NCBI GenBank assembly: GCA_946902985.2
Contig: OX336397.1
Span: forward strand, 183,896,813-183,960,812
Direction: 5' to 3'
Length of the DNA stretch: 64,000 nucleotides
Source of the DNA: Meconema thalassinum
Lineage: Eukaryota > Arthropoda > Insecta > Orthoptera > Tettigoniidae
Shown here: positions 46,301-58,900 of the stretch, piece after piece
Position numbering within the stretch: position 1 is the stretch's first letter
Layout of the letters: each line of letters begins with the position of its first letter
Program-made: the position numbers and the translations under genes
The notes under the pieces: model-generated
What the model was told of the DNA's origin: nothing
Seen by the model: the letters and a program-made list of their open reading frames with translations, nothing else
Database searches by the model: none

Positions 46301-46935
46301 TAACAAAAAATATCTACAACAAAAAGTGCATCTCCTGGAATGCCAAAATAAGGCATTATAACACTGTCGTAAAAACAGAGTGCCTCTTTGCCAGTGAATG
46401 CCTCTCGATGAACTATAGCCTCGAAAAGCTAGAAGTCATGGAAATGAGAATTCTTAGAAAAATCATGGGTGCAGTTCAGACTGAAGATGGATGGAGACTG
46501 AGAAGCAACGGAGAAGTCTACCAGAACGTGGAAAGAATCTCCGCGTCTATTCGGAAGAGAAGGCTGACATTCCTCGGACATCTCTATAGAATGAACGACC
46601 ATAGATTAACTAAACAAATATTCGACTATCTCTGGAAGAAAAAGACCACCACAACATGGATTAAGGAAGTTAGGAAAGATTTAGAAAAGTTAAACATCAC
46701 AGAATCTCAAATGCTAGAAAGAAATGTATTTAAGAGCAAAGTGAACAATCTGGAAGGGTTTCAAGATGAAGGAAGACCTAAGAGAAGTGGACGAACTTGG
46801 ACAGAAGACCAAAGAAAAAATGCCAGTGAACGCATGAAGGAATATTGGAGACAGAGGAAACTCCAGGCAAAGAATAAGAAAAAGAAATAAAGTTGTTGCG
46901 TGATCCTAAGTGGTCAATTCGCTTGAAAAAAAAAA
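43396..46935 (+). mobile_element. Nearly intact APE-type LINE (RTE-like, single ORF)
   Basis: A 5' UTR of about 320 bp (GCAAGTGGAGAGGAAGGAGG and GGGTTACTAGGCGAAAC landmarks) precedes one long ORF. After a short 3' UTR comes a run of 11 A near 46926. It is directly preceded by a Penelope RT fragment. No target-site duplication was found by eye. It is the best preserved LINE in the window. Confidence 0.85.
43720..46890 (+). pseudogene. LINE endonuclease-reverse transcriptase with one internal stop
   Basis: A 1057-codon frame, interrupted only by TAA at 44320-44322, just before the endonuclease motif LLGDFNAQIG. Residues about 1-50 are a polar leader. The APE endonuclease follows: IGTINVNSL, LAVQETRF, GDFNAQIG, and DSDHYLSKAKIR with the SDH catalytic pair. 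The RT shows HPLHKKGDKQDVNNYRGVSL, LGEYQGGFRKGRSCVEQI, VSFIDVKKAFDSVDR, GVRQGDGLSPILF and the catalytic LAFADDFAVL (about 46015-46045). A C-terminal region with RMRILRKIMG-like and RKRRLTFLGHLYRM blocks ends in a lysine-rich tail. All catalytic motifs are intact. A downstream methionine at 44380 would yield an RT lacking the nuclease. Affinity to RTE/BovB-like LINEs is inferred from layout and motifs. Confidence 0.85.
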
Positions 46936-47904
46936 AGGGGAATAAAGAAAAGGGCTAGGTAATTGGGGCAAAGGGTTTAAGTGCCAGTTTCCGGGAAAGA
47001 AGATGCCAATTAAGTTTAGGTTATTGATGGAATACAGTATGTATTTATTTCTTTGAGTCTTGTAATATATCACCGGTGCATAAGAATAGCCTGTATAATA
47101 ATACTAATAATCTGATTTGTGTTACAAAAACATCCCTAGTCTCCAGTGGCGTAGCCAAGGAGCGGTTAGGGGGGTATGAACCCCCCCCCCCCTTTGGAAA
47201 ATCGGCAGGTTGTGATTTGTGTCTGTGGTGATGCACTGTTGTCGCCTTTCGGCCCAGGTCCCCATTTGTGGCTACACACGTCTTCATGACAACGTATAAC
47301 CACAGTCTACCTACAGATCGCGAAGCTTGGCCCATATTTTTCTATCGCGAGACAATAATGCTCTCATGCAGCCAGCAAGAATGTGCCTACTGCGCTATGT
47401 CGGTGTATGTTATTGTTGCTGGATTTACTGTATGTGCACATTGTGAAAATATTATATCTTTAATTTAACATGTGCTTTTCAATAAACAGATCTAATATTA
47501 GAAGCAATATTTAAGTGTTGTTAAGTAAACTATATGATCGCTTTCCAGTCGGTCAACACGAGTGTACGGTACCTAATTAGATTAGGTGGGCAGTGACAAT
47601 TTATCTCCTAATGCCTGAAATAAAAATACATGAATCGTTTATACACCTAATAAAACACTTCTCACACAAAAAGGGGGGGGGGGTATCAGAAGCGTCTTAT
47701 TAAATGTATAAATACTTATTTTATTATGAATTACACAGGGAAATTAATTGTTACTCCTCGTCCAATCTAATTGGCTGTATTCGTGTTGACCGACTTGGAA
47801 GTCAGACTGTTCAAATAACAAGACGACACCCGAGTTTCCAAAGGACCCTAAAGGGTAACATTTGAGCTATGGATTTTAGGCTAGTATTATAAAGCTTTAC
47901 AAGG
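46936..47904. other. No gene; possible DNA-transposon end at 47141
   Basis: CAGTGGCGTAGCCAAGG at 47141, followed by C-runs (47181-47193), resembles the CAGTGGCGTAGC terminus seen on several insect DNA transposons. A G-run lies at 47671-47680. The opposite end was not located with confidence. Confidence 0.35.
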
Positions 47905-48118
47905 GGAGCGTTATGGTGCAGTGGCTTAGCTGCTCGTCAATCACCCGGATGGCCGCAGTTCCAACCCCGGTGTCAGTGGGGTGGAATTTTCACCTGAAAA
48001 GTTACGTGGCGTCAGGAAGGGCATCCGGCCTTAAATCCTAGGCCAAAACCAAAATGAGCCCGATTGGCTCCGGCAACCCCAATTAATTGGGATACGCAGT
48101 AGAAAGTATTATAAATCT
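47905..48118 (+). mobile_element. tRNA-derived SINE
   Basis: An A-box-like TGGTGCAGTGGCTTAGCTGC (47914) and a diverged B box (AGTTCCAACCCC) are followed by the body with GTCAGGAAGGGCATCCGGC and CCAATTAATTGGGATACGC. The tail reads AGTAGAAAGTATTATAAATC. Confidence 0.8.
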
Positions 48119-48217
48119 TTTCAATCAAACAACGGAACTAGGTCTTTAACCTAGAACACAAACGGCTCTATCTGCTAGGCTTTTCTCACCACGTTGCTGT
48201 CCTACTCAGTAGCTTCC

Positions 48218-48241
48218 TATAATACCGCGAGCTTCGTCAGT
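48218..48241 (+). promoter_or_regulatory. Candidate core promoter (TATA + initiator)
   Basis: TATAATA at 48218 is followed by TCAGT at 48237-48241, which matches the arthropod initiator. The spacing is slightly short (about 21 bp from the TATA start to the initiator A). The following 100 bp are richer in CpG than their surroundings. Confidence 0.4.
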
Positions 48242-48341
48242 GTGCGTGCATTGTTAGAGTGAGTCTGCTGATTTCAAATTGAAGACCCTTGCGTCGTAAA
48301 ATTGACGACGATTTGTGACTACGTATGCTAAACTTAGCAAG
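48239..48341 (+). other. Possible non-coding first exon
   Basis: It runs from the initiator to a consensus donor (GCAAG then GTAAGTTCTG). It has no long frame. It may be the 5' UTR exon of the zinc-finger gene whose first coding exon begins at 52519. A nearer acceptor (GTCATTGCAG, exon start 48459) leads to a short exon with a 15-codon frame and an AATAAA at 48649, so a small two-exon non-coding transcript is the alternative. Confidence 0.4.
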
Positions 48342-48744
48342 GTAAGTTCTGTAACAAAGTTAAATTACAGCACTATTCTGAATTAAATAAGTATTTAGAA
48401 CCGCAGAACTTGTCATATACATACTGTTAAGTAATGTGTGCTGTTATTGTCATTGCAGATGAGTATTGTACGAGGAGATGACCCGCGCATATTGCAAGGA
48501 ACATAGAGCAAATCTTTGCACTAACTGCTGCAAATGAGACACCAGGGACCTGAAAACCTAGGAGTTAACACTCTGTAAAATAACTTACATGTTAATACGT
48601 GCTTCTTATATTATATTTTGTGTGCAAGTACATTTTATTAATCATGGAAATAAATAGTCGTAAATTTTACGAGGGTTTGTGTTTATGTACTACCAAATTA
48701 TGGTTTGTGTTCTAGGCTTAACTGGTTATAAATCAATAATAATG

Positions 48745-48945
48745 TTATTGGTTTAGGTCCCTTTTAACTACCGTGGCTTTTATAGACACCTGAGTGCCAG
48801 AATATTGCCCTGAAGGGGATCTTTAACGTGCCAGTAAATCTACAGACACAGTTCCCTCGCATTTGTGCACCCTTAAATGCCAGCTGATTGCGCCAGGATT
48901 AGATCCTGCAACCTTGGGAACAGCAGGCGAGCCACGGAGCCAATC
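48745..48945 (-). mobile_element. tRNA-derived SINE, minus strand
   Basis: On the minus strand TGGCTCCGTGGCTCGCC is the A-box region and AGGATCTAATCCTGG a diverged B box. The body has CTGTAGATTTACTGGCACG and TTAAAGATCCCC, known from polyneopteran SINEs. Confidence 0.7.
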
Positions 48946-51344
48946 GGCTTACAACTACAATTGGTAGTGTGTAGTCAAAATTTGTAGGCTATTGGGTAAG
49001 ACACGCTCTATCAAGTTCAAACGTTCGCCGTTGGGTTTCAGTGACAGTGGTGTCTGGTAGCTTAAGCTTGAACTACTTGACACTGAAATTGGCGAACCTA
49101 CGGGCGTTCATGTGAAATGCCCTGCTCTGGCAATTGGCTGCAAATCAAATATAAATATCTCTGCATTTTGAAAATTAAGACATACGGTAGGCTAAGTAAA
49201 CGTAAAATATGCCATATCAAACGCGAGCCGACATTTTAATTTTCAGATGTAGAAAATAGATTTTTAATAGTCAGAGAGCTGATTTAATGAATAAATATTT
49301 TGCACAGAAATATGAACTTATTCTCGAATCCTTTGGAAGCAAGCCAATTTATGTCGTCAGGATAATTCTCACAAACTTAGATGTGGTACACGGTTTGTTA
49401 ATTCTCTTACGAAATGCCTGGTCTCCCACATTCCTGCTGTGAAAGTACGGTACACATTTGATATTGCCGATATTTTGTAAAATTGGCATTATATTGTTTT
49501 GTCAAATTCAGGAATGAAAGATTTCAAACCCTCAGAAAAAATACGAAGTTCCTACAATTGAGCCATTTAAGACTTTTAAGATCTTTTTATACTTTTCGTT
49601 TCACAAATCATACTGGTATTTTTACTAATTAACTATAATGTTTCACAATTTTACGGAATAACTAGCTTTTGATATGGGTAAGAATTTGATATTATGCAGT
49701 ATTATACCCATATTATCAACCCGCCCCGGCTTCGCCTGGTATCTTAAAAGGGGTTACTCAGCGTAAGCTTAAAAGGCGCATGGACGGTAGGTCTCAGACG
49801 TAATTCAGGAAAACCGAGGTGAACAGCGAAACTCCAAACACTTATAGTCTACTCTTCCCTGAAGTCTTAACTCGACACGACTCGACAGTTAATGCAGGCC
49901 GAAGCTAGGGTGATGGGCTCTCTCGCTATCTCGTAAACTCACTCCGAAGCTAGTAATTTAAATTTCCACTGAATGGAGATTGTTGGAAGAAATTAAAACG
50001 TAAAATCACTTATAGCTGGCGATGTATTAAAGATAGAGATATGCTGTCGCGGACTTCTTTGTAGAACTTTTCATGCTGACCAATTCTTACACTCATAGTA
50101 TATAGATATTTTATATCGTTTACCCAGTGTGAGCTTAAAAGGCGCACTGACAGCAGGTTTTCCTTCGACGCGATTCACTGAAATCGTTACTGCTCGGCTT
50201 CCATTTAACAACTGTCTGTAGCAGTTGGTGATTTAACGTGACTTATGTTTACAATGGAAATAATCACTCAGGTGTGTTACAATTCAAAAAACCCTTGCAA
50301 AAGTGAAATCATCTATTCCGCGAATAACGTGCTCAAGGCAGTTGCCAGCTTGCTGACCGCCGCGAGCACTAGTGTCGCTTCACCTACAAAGAGGATGCAA
50401 TTTCGTAACGCAGCGAGCTTCGCGACTGTGTATTTTAGACTGAGGTAATACAAATCCGTCCTCCCAGGGTTGGCAATCTATCTTTTCCCCCGCAAAATAA
50501 CTTATAGCTTATTTCAAACTGAGGATAGCGTCAAACTAATTTTGAATCACACACAGCGGGACAATATTAGCTTTTTTTCATCTTCTTGGCGGGAGAGAAA
50601 ATATATGACGTAAATTAATCTAGTTTTTATTAAAAAATAACACGCCCTAATAAAGACTAAAACGTTCAATGGGTACATTAACACTAATTTAGGGATCATT
50701 ATTAACATCTTGAGCATGAGATAACCGTCAGCCGAGTTGATTCATATTACGAAAATATATGTCCATCAATTCCCCGAATTACGGTTATCTCCCAGTTACG
50801 AATGAGTGAAATTTGTCGCCTGAGTAGTGTAAGCAATTAAAACATTTTCCGGCTGCATGTAGCACTTGTAAGGTAAGAAGGCCGTTGGTAGGTGACAACA
50901 ATCTTCGAAAATGATACTTCAGGCATTCAGGGCTAATTTCAATATAAATCACAGGATCTTGTTGGAGAAACTGAATAAACAAAAAAATGAGTACCGGTAT
51001 TGAATTACTCATAAATCAACATGATACATCGTGAGAGGACATGCCCACTTTTGCTGAGACCTCTGTAAATAATTTCTCTTGTTGAGAGATACGCAGTCTT
51101 CATGTTGGTAGCACTAATATATTTGAGTTTATTTTGTTCCTGTCAGGTGAACAGGAATGTTCTAGATTTACCATTGAGGTGAGACATTTTAGTCAAAAAT
51201 TAACTTAATTTTTTAAAGAACTGATTTGTTTTTGTCTTTTGAGCATATTGTATTACTAGAAAAATTCGGGATCAAAATACATGAAACTTTTCATGTGTAA
51301 TAATATCTCATAGAGAAATGGAAATACTTGTAGAGTTGACGTTA
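48946..51344. other. Non-coding DNA with small repeats
   Basis: 49018-49104 holds an imperfect inverted repeat (arms around GTTCGCC...TTTCAGTG) with the palindrome AGCTTAAGCTT in the loop. CCCCGGCTTCGCCTGG at 49722 and two GTGAGCTTAAAAGGCGCA-like segments (49760, 50126) point to an old dispersed repeat. No gene was seen. Confidence 0.5.
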
Positions 51345-51640
51345 ATTCATTAGAGGGGCTTGAGACACCTTGGTCATCAGCCCCGTATAGTTGGGAGTGT
51401 GTTGAAGCTGTCTGGCAAGCTGTATTGCTGTGAAGATTGTAGTTGTGTGTGTAAATGTATCTGGAACACGGATGGAGTAGACGCTCCGGGACTTGAGCAA
51501 GGCATTATCCAGGCAATTTCCTGTAGGGAGTGTGGCAAAACCTGGGGGAAAACACACTTAGGATAACCGCTGTCAGCACCGGGATTCGAAACCATGATAT
51601 CCGTACTTACCACAGCTGCCCTCGCGACCATGGTGCACGT
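51345..51640 (-). mobile_element. tRNA-derived SINE, minus strand
   Basis: On the minus strand, GGTCGCGAGGGCAGCTGTGG and the B box GTTTCGAATCCCGG are 30-40 bp apart. The body ends in GGGGCTGATGACCAAGG and GCCCCTCTAATG. Confidence 0.8.
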
Positions 51641-52518
51641 TTGACGAAATGCTTGTAGAATTTGGCTTGAGTAGGCTACCTATAACCCCCTCCCCCCATT
51701 GGTCGATCCTGGCAACGCTACTGCTAGTCTCACAGTTTTGCTTACAACGTGCCTACCCTATTTGGCTATTTACCATCGCCCCGAAGTTTTTATTGTTCCT
51801 AGCAATATCGTCACCGAGTTAGTGTCTTCCATGTACGGTCCCTCCAGGCAAACTATGAAGATCTAAGAGTATTTGAGTTCCATGTACGGATATAAGAAGT
51901 AGTCTACTCTTTTCAGACGTGACTAAAACTCATAATGAAGACGAATCTTACAACCAGTGTTCTGCTTGGACATGTTCGTGCCCTGTGTGGATTAATATTT
52001 TCGAAGTAGAGTATTTGATTGCCAAAGATATACAGGTTTAAATATATAACTGAAAACTTCCTTATGACTACAATTATGCAAGTTACCTAGTGATAGTATT
52101 TATAAGTTGGTACGGATAAATACAATTTTTAAATCCTTTCCTTTTACTGTTTGTTCTGTGGTAGATATGCTGTGTTTGGTATGAAGTGGGTTTCTTGTAA
52201 CACGAGTTGTAAGTATAGCTCATATTTGTGTAAAACCAATTTATAGGACGATTCATTTCTGTGGCTGGCACCAGTAATTCCTCATTCTATCGCAATGATA
52301 GATCTTAATATTTTACTCGATATTATTCCCTAACTAAGTTAATATCATATTAAGTCGAGCGCTAACCTATTCTTCTCACTGTGCACCTGGAGGGTTATAT
52401 TCTCATTACTGTAGTCTTATTTGAATTCTGAGTTCTGAATTACCTCATTTGATAATGATAATGATTTGGCGTATTGTATGGCTTCTTATAATCCTTAAGC
52501 GCACTTTGTGTGTTCTAG
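51641..52518. other. No gene recognised
   Basis: AT-rich DNA. A stretch near 51683-51725 (C-runs, then GGCAACGCTACTGC) could be the counterpart of the 47141 transposon end. Confidence 0.35.
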
Positions 52519-52606
52519 TTTGCTGGACAATATGGAGAAACAACAACAACCACTCATTAAGAGTGAGCCAGAATGGCTGTCTCAAAATGATGAATTGCCT
52601 AATATT
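52519..52606 (+). CDS. ZF gene exon with start codon
   Basis: Acceptor TGTGTGTTCTAG, 13 bases of leader, ATG at 52532, 25 codons, then donor GTAAGT. The acceptor just before the ATG implies a further upstream non-coding exon. Confidence 0.7.
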
Positions 52607-55600
52607 GTAAGTTGTATTATTATGTATATCGTGTAACATAGCAATCTTAGTGATGTTCATGACAAGCAAGATTTAGTGACTTAATACTTGCTACCAAATA
52701 GTAGGCTAACCACGATGATTAATATTCTATTTTTACACATAACTTAGTACAGTTATTCTGTGTTCATGTTTTGTTTTGTCTCATACTTGTATAATAGCCT
52801 ACATTTTAGGAATCGATTGACCTGTTGTCCTTTTACAATCTGAAGGATGAGGCTGGTGATAATTATGAAGATAAAAGCTTGGCAGTCAAATCGGAACTTG
52901 GAATAAAGGTGATCATAGTTTCTATATTTCCTCTGATTTAAATATTATGCGAGTTCCTGGGATCTATTGTACGTGAAGTCTACACCACACGCTGTGCTAA
53001 CAGTAGCTAATTTACTGGTAATGCAGGTTCACTCATCTGGCATGTTCGTCGAAGGATGAAACACAGCTTTAGTGATAACCTTTCACATCAAAACACATAG
53101 TGTATTCTGGAAAGCCTTATTAACAAGTAAATTACTGCTTGTGCTACAAGCAAGGGCGTCTGGGGGGTAAGCACCAGGTTAGGTTCGTGTATGTATGGAA
53201 AGCCATATTAACAAGTGATGAAGTATCGACGACATCACGAAGGGCACTGAACATTTACCTGTCAAACTTATGGGAAAATGTCTGGGAATAAAGGCTTTTG
53301 TGTTGGTGAATGGCATTTAGGATTACATTTGGAAATGAGATTATGCTTTTCCATATTTTCGTATTGTCGCTTATATTTATAAAATATGTACCCCTCATCT
53401 TTATTTCACTTATATAGGTCTCGTATAGATCCCGATTCACATTCAAATGCCCGCATTCTAGCTGATATTTGTATAATATGTATCCCCTCTTTACTTCACC
53501 TAATTACGATGTGATGTAAAGATTGCGATACACATCGGAATTTCGGCATTTTAAAATTTATAAAATACTCGCTATTGTACCCGGCGTTGCCTGGGAGGTG
53601 TCTTTATATGTTATAGACAAATACATGCTAATATAATTCTCAGAACATATTAATTTAGCCCCTAAGTGAGTTTATAACATGGTTCTCCTAAACTCTGGTT
53701 ACTCAAGTGCTATATCAACTCACTGTAAAGCTAGTCGAAAAGTACTGTCGAGTGCAATAACGTAGCAGGGCATGCAACAATAGTAAATAGGGATGTATAT
53801 ACACAATTCCTCAATAACTCGGTCTCTCAATTACTTTTCTGATTGTGTTTATTTTTAATTTAATGGGGGTAATTAAGACGTCTTATAGCAGTGTTCACAT
53901 AGTTATCACTATTATTTTTCGAATGTAGCAACTACCTTCTTGATAGGAAATACTGTTAAAATTATTCAATAATTGAAAGATTAAGTCATCATTGTGGAGT
54001 CAAATATACAGTACTTATGATCTTCAATCCCGCACAAATTACGGGAATAATGAGAAATGACGTATTCCTGTACAAAGCTCAGTGTGTCTATAGCAGCATA
54101 TTAAGGAACAGTATTGATGTAAAAATAATTTACATGTATACTGTATTATCTCATCCACATCAAGTTAAAGTAGCCTAAATTAAGCAGCGTATAATTCCAC
54201 TATAATGCCAAATATAATGCTTAGATCCTGAACACTTTGGACCACCTTAGCCACTAAAGTATTTCGTAAGACATGATTAAATTCTCTTAACGTCATCCTT
54301 ACTAATCTCTAAACTGCTATACCAGAATCCAGGTTAGAACTCATGACAATATAACATTAAGCTAATCAATAACTTTTGTTAGTAAGCACGAAAATGGCTG
54401 ATATAAGTACATAAACATAGGAAAGAAATTGTGATAGAATATAATTGAACTATATAATGTCCGCTATTCGTTTGGCAAAATATCATTACAAACCGTTTGG
54501 TCCTTATCAGCCGAAAATTATCGCATAATACTATATATTCGTAGTTTAATTATGTTATTAACATGTTGTCAACTAAGTTCATAATTTAAGATCCGGTTCT
54601 ATTACAAATTAGCATAGTTATATAGCAGGATAATTACCAATGACAATATAACCCGAATAACAAAGGCAAATAATAAAGACTAAATATTACTAAAATTATC
54701 CATAAAAATGCAGAAATCATTTAGGCGACCAGGTGTATTAGTATGAAACTTGGTAATTGTTTTCCGTGGTTTCCCACTTTAACTCGAAGCAAATCTCGGT
54801 CTCGAAAACCACGATTATGCGTTGAGGGGACCCGATGCGCTGACCACGCCGGTAAATGGCTGGGCATCGGTCGATTGGTAGGATTTGGCCCTTCATGGGC
54901 TGTAGTGCCAGGGGTTATTTATTATACTCGAAGCAAATACCGGGATAGTTCCTAACTGAAGGCCATAGCAATCTCCTTTCCAATGCTCATTTCAATTACA
55001 AATACACACACTACTACAGCCATCACAGTAACACATGTTATCAGAAAAATTCCATACACACTGAAGTTCATGGGCTATATGAGCATGATATTGCAAAGCT
55101 TCTAAATTAATCAACAACAAAAGAATGATTTAAGCTCATTAGATCTTAATGCTATGTTTCTTGATGATATCTCCAGCTGTTTTTACGTTACGCCTCATGC
55201 AGGGTTAGCCAATGTATTTCGTTTTTAAAATTTCAATTCCCTACAACGACCCCTGTTAATTACATTTAAAAAAACTATTCAGATTTTTATGGCGTTCAGA
55301 TTCAAAATGTTCTTATCGTGATTTGGATAGAAAATGGAGTGCCAAGGCCACTTACAGAGATAGATGGAAACCTGGTGGTCGCGTCTCGAGATACTCTTGC
55401 CGTGGAGAACGTGTAGTGGCATGTCCTCTTACAGAGATAGATGGAAACTTGGTGGTCACGTCTTGAGCTTCTGTTGCCATGGAAACGACTGGCCTTGACA
55501 TTCCTTCATCAGTTTATTTGCTGACTTTATTAGCATTTTCTCGAGTGCCAAAAGCTGAAATCAGAAGAATGAGAAAGGCTATGCAAAATTCATGTAGTCA

Positions 55601-55956
55601 GCGGTTTCTTCTGGGTCCTGAATTATGTGCCTGCAAAATTTGGTTGAGAAGTGGTGAAACGGTGTATATTTGATTAGGGAAAAATTCCACATACATACAT
55701 ACATACAGACTTTCAGTTTTATGTATATGATGTTTCCCCATCTTTACTTGACCTATATGTGATGTCTGGTATAGATGGCGATACACATCGATATATTGTT
55801 ATTTTAACTTACCATAAAGGATGTCTGGTAAAAATGCCGATACACCTCCACATTTTTGCAATTTACAGTAACACTTGGACATGACATGTGTATCAGGATT
55901 TTTGCCAGATATCCTATATAGGTCAAGTAAAGATGGGGGATACATATGCTGCAAAT

Positions 55957-55991
<35 letters not shown>

Positions 55992-58900
55992 GAATGTCTG
56001 TTTGATCGTATTTTATGCGTTGAAAAACCATTCATCCGATTGCGATCAAATTTTGGTGAGTTGTTGTGCACAGTCCCGGAAAAGTTATAGGTCTAGTAAA
56101 TCCAATTTACAATAGTTGGCGCGCGAGTAGCTTCTACAAAATAGCGTGCGTTTGTTTCAAGAAAGACCCACATGCGTTCATATACCATTCATCCCATCGC
56201 GATGAAACTTGGGTGAGATGTTCTGTACACTTCATGTAAGGTTTCTGGCTGAGTAAATCCACTTAACAATAGGTAGCGCACGAGTAGATTCAACAAATGA
56301 GCGACGATGGGCGAAGCGTTTCAACAAAGTTATGTATGCGTTCACATACCATTCGTCCTATAGCGATGAAACTTGGGAGAGAGGTTGTGTACACTGCAGG
56401 CAAGGTTTCTGGCTTAGTAAATCCATGTTATAATAGGTAGCGCACGAGTAGATTCAACAAATGAGTGACGACTCGCGAAGCCTTTCAACGAAGTCCCGTA
56501 TGCGTTCATATACTATTCGTCTGATAGCGATGAAACTTGGGTGAGATGTTGTGTACACTTCAGGGAAGGTTTCTGGCTTAGTAAATCCACTTAACAATAG
56601 GTAGCGCACGAGTAGATTCAACAAATGAGCGACGACGGACGAAGCGTTTCAACAGAATCATGTATGCGTTCACATACCATTCGTTCGATAGCGATGAAAC
56701 TTAGGTGAGGGATTGTGCACACTTCAGGCAAGGTTTCTGGCTTAGCAAATCCACTTTACGATAGGTAGGGCACGAGTAGATTCAACAAATGAGCGACGAC
56801 TAACGAAGCGTTTCAACAAAGTCCCGTATGCGTTCTTACACTATTCCACTATTCGTCTGATATCGGTGAAACTTGGGTGAGATGTTGTGCACACTTCAGG
56901 GAAGGTTTCTGAGGTAGTAAACGCACTTTACAATATGTATCGCACAAGAAGATTAAACAAATGAGCGACGACGCGCGAAGTGTTTCAACATAGTCCCGTA
57001 TGCGTTCATATACCATTCGTCCGGTAGCGACTAAACTTGGGTGAGTTGTTGTTTACACTGCAGGGAAAGTTTCAGGCTTATTAAGTCCATTTTCCAATAG
57101 GTAGCGCTCAAGTAGATTCAACAAATGAGCGAAGATCCGCGAAGCGTTTCAACAAAGTCCCGTAATAGTTCATGTACCATTCGTCCGAGAGCGATGAAAC
57201 TAGGGTGAGATGTTGTGTACACTTCAGGGAAGGTTTCTGGCTTAGTACATCCACTTTACAATAGGTATCGCACAAGTAGATTCAACAAATGATCGACGGC
57301 ACGGGAATCGCTTAAAGAAAGTCCCATAGCGTTCAAATACCATTCATCCGATTGCTATTAATCTTTGATTGAATTGTTGTGCACACTCCAGGAAAGGTTT
57401 CTGACTTATTAAATCCTTTTTACAATAGGTCGCGCACGAGTAGATTCAACAAATGAGAAACGGCGCGCGTATCGTTTAAAAAAATCGGTTGAGTTCATAT
57501 ACCATTCATCCTATTGTGATAAAACGTTGGTTAGTTGAGTACAGTCCTGCGAAGGTGTATGAATTAGTAAATCCGTTTTTCAATGGGTGGCGCACAAGAA
57601 GATTCAACAAATGAGTGAAGGCGCGTGAATCGTTTAAATCAAATCCTGTATGAGTTCATATTCCATTCATCCGATTGCGATGAAACGTTCATGAGTTGTT
57701 GTGTACACGCCAGGGAAGGTTTTCGACTTAGTAAATCCATTTTACAGTAAGTAGCGTACGAGTATATTCAACAAATGTGTGACGGAGCTCGAATCGTTTC
57801 AACCAAGACCCGTATTTGTTCATATGCAATTAATTTCATTGCGATGAAACTTTGGTGAGTTGTTGAGTACGCTCCCATGATTTTTTTGAGATAATAAATC
57901 AATTTTACAACAGTTTAGAGGTGGTTAACGGAAAGTAAATAAATATTGGGAATACAAAAGCACATCAACAACAATGTTACAACGCCAACACTTTCTTTGA
58001 TTGGCATTGCAACGCATGCCGGGTACAGCTAGTATAAGATAAAATTCAAATATGTCGATGTAGGTCAAGGAATGATGGGGATACATATTTTGTAAATATT
58101 AGGTAATTGCCAAAATTTTGATTTGTATCGTGTTTCGAAAGGTTAATGTAAATGCCGATTTATGTTTATATTTCCCCCACCCTAAACCCCCCGAATCCCC
58201 AAGAGTTTCCCGATAGCCTACTAAAAAATTATCTAGCGTCTTTCTTGACGATGTCGATGACGTCATCAACGCGCTATCATGTTTCTAAGGGAATTTTATA
58301 TCAAAATGTATCGCTATGTAAACTACTCTCTGAAAATGATACCCCCTGTCAAATTCTAGATTGGCCCGTGAGACATGTGTGTTCTAGAGAGCGTAGGATT
58401 TCTATTGTAAATCCTAAATAAGAGATCAGAAGTGTTCGAACACTCACACTAGGCTTTGGGCGACCTTCACTGCTTGCCCTGTCAATACGATGTTGGTCCT
58501 CCTCCCTCTTTGAAGCCTCCCTCCGCAGGTAGCCATGGCTGTGAATATATTGATGGTCCATCCTTGAAGACAGCCCCCACTGCTAGCTGTGACTGTCAGT
58601 ATCTTCATCATAGCCTCCAATGTTGCACACTTATTTGATAGGTAGGGGTTCTTCGTCTATCTAGGAGATGTGTCTTGTTTTGGACTGTCACGAAATCTCC
58701 GCGGAAAACTCCAGAGATGGTCTATGACGATGTATCTCAGCATTTTATTACACCTCTGGCAGCATTTTCGTTCAGAAATGCTCTTGAGCTGTTGTCTATA
58801 AAAATAGTTATTCAGTTTTCTATTTATTAACACATTTCGTAAACATCTTGATAACCACAATGACCCATGTATTATGTATTGCACGTGAATTTATATAAAA

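Noticed and set aside
51360..51566. Cysteine-rich 68-codon frame resembling a small secreted protein
   Set aside because: It lies within a tRNA-derived SINE on the other strand.
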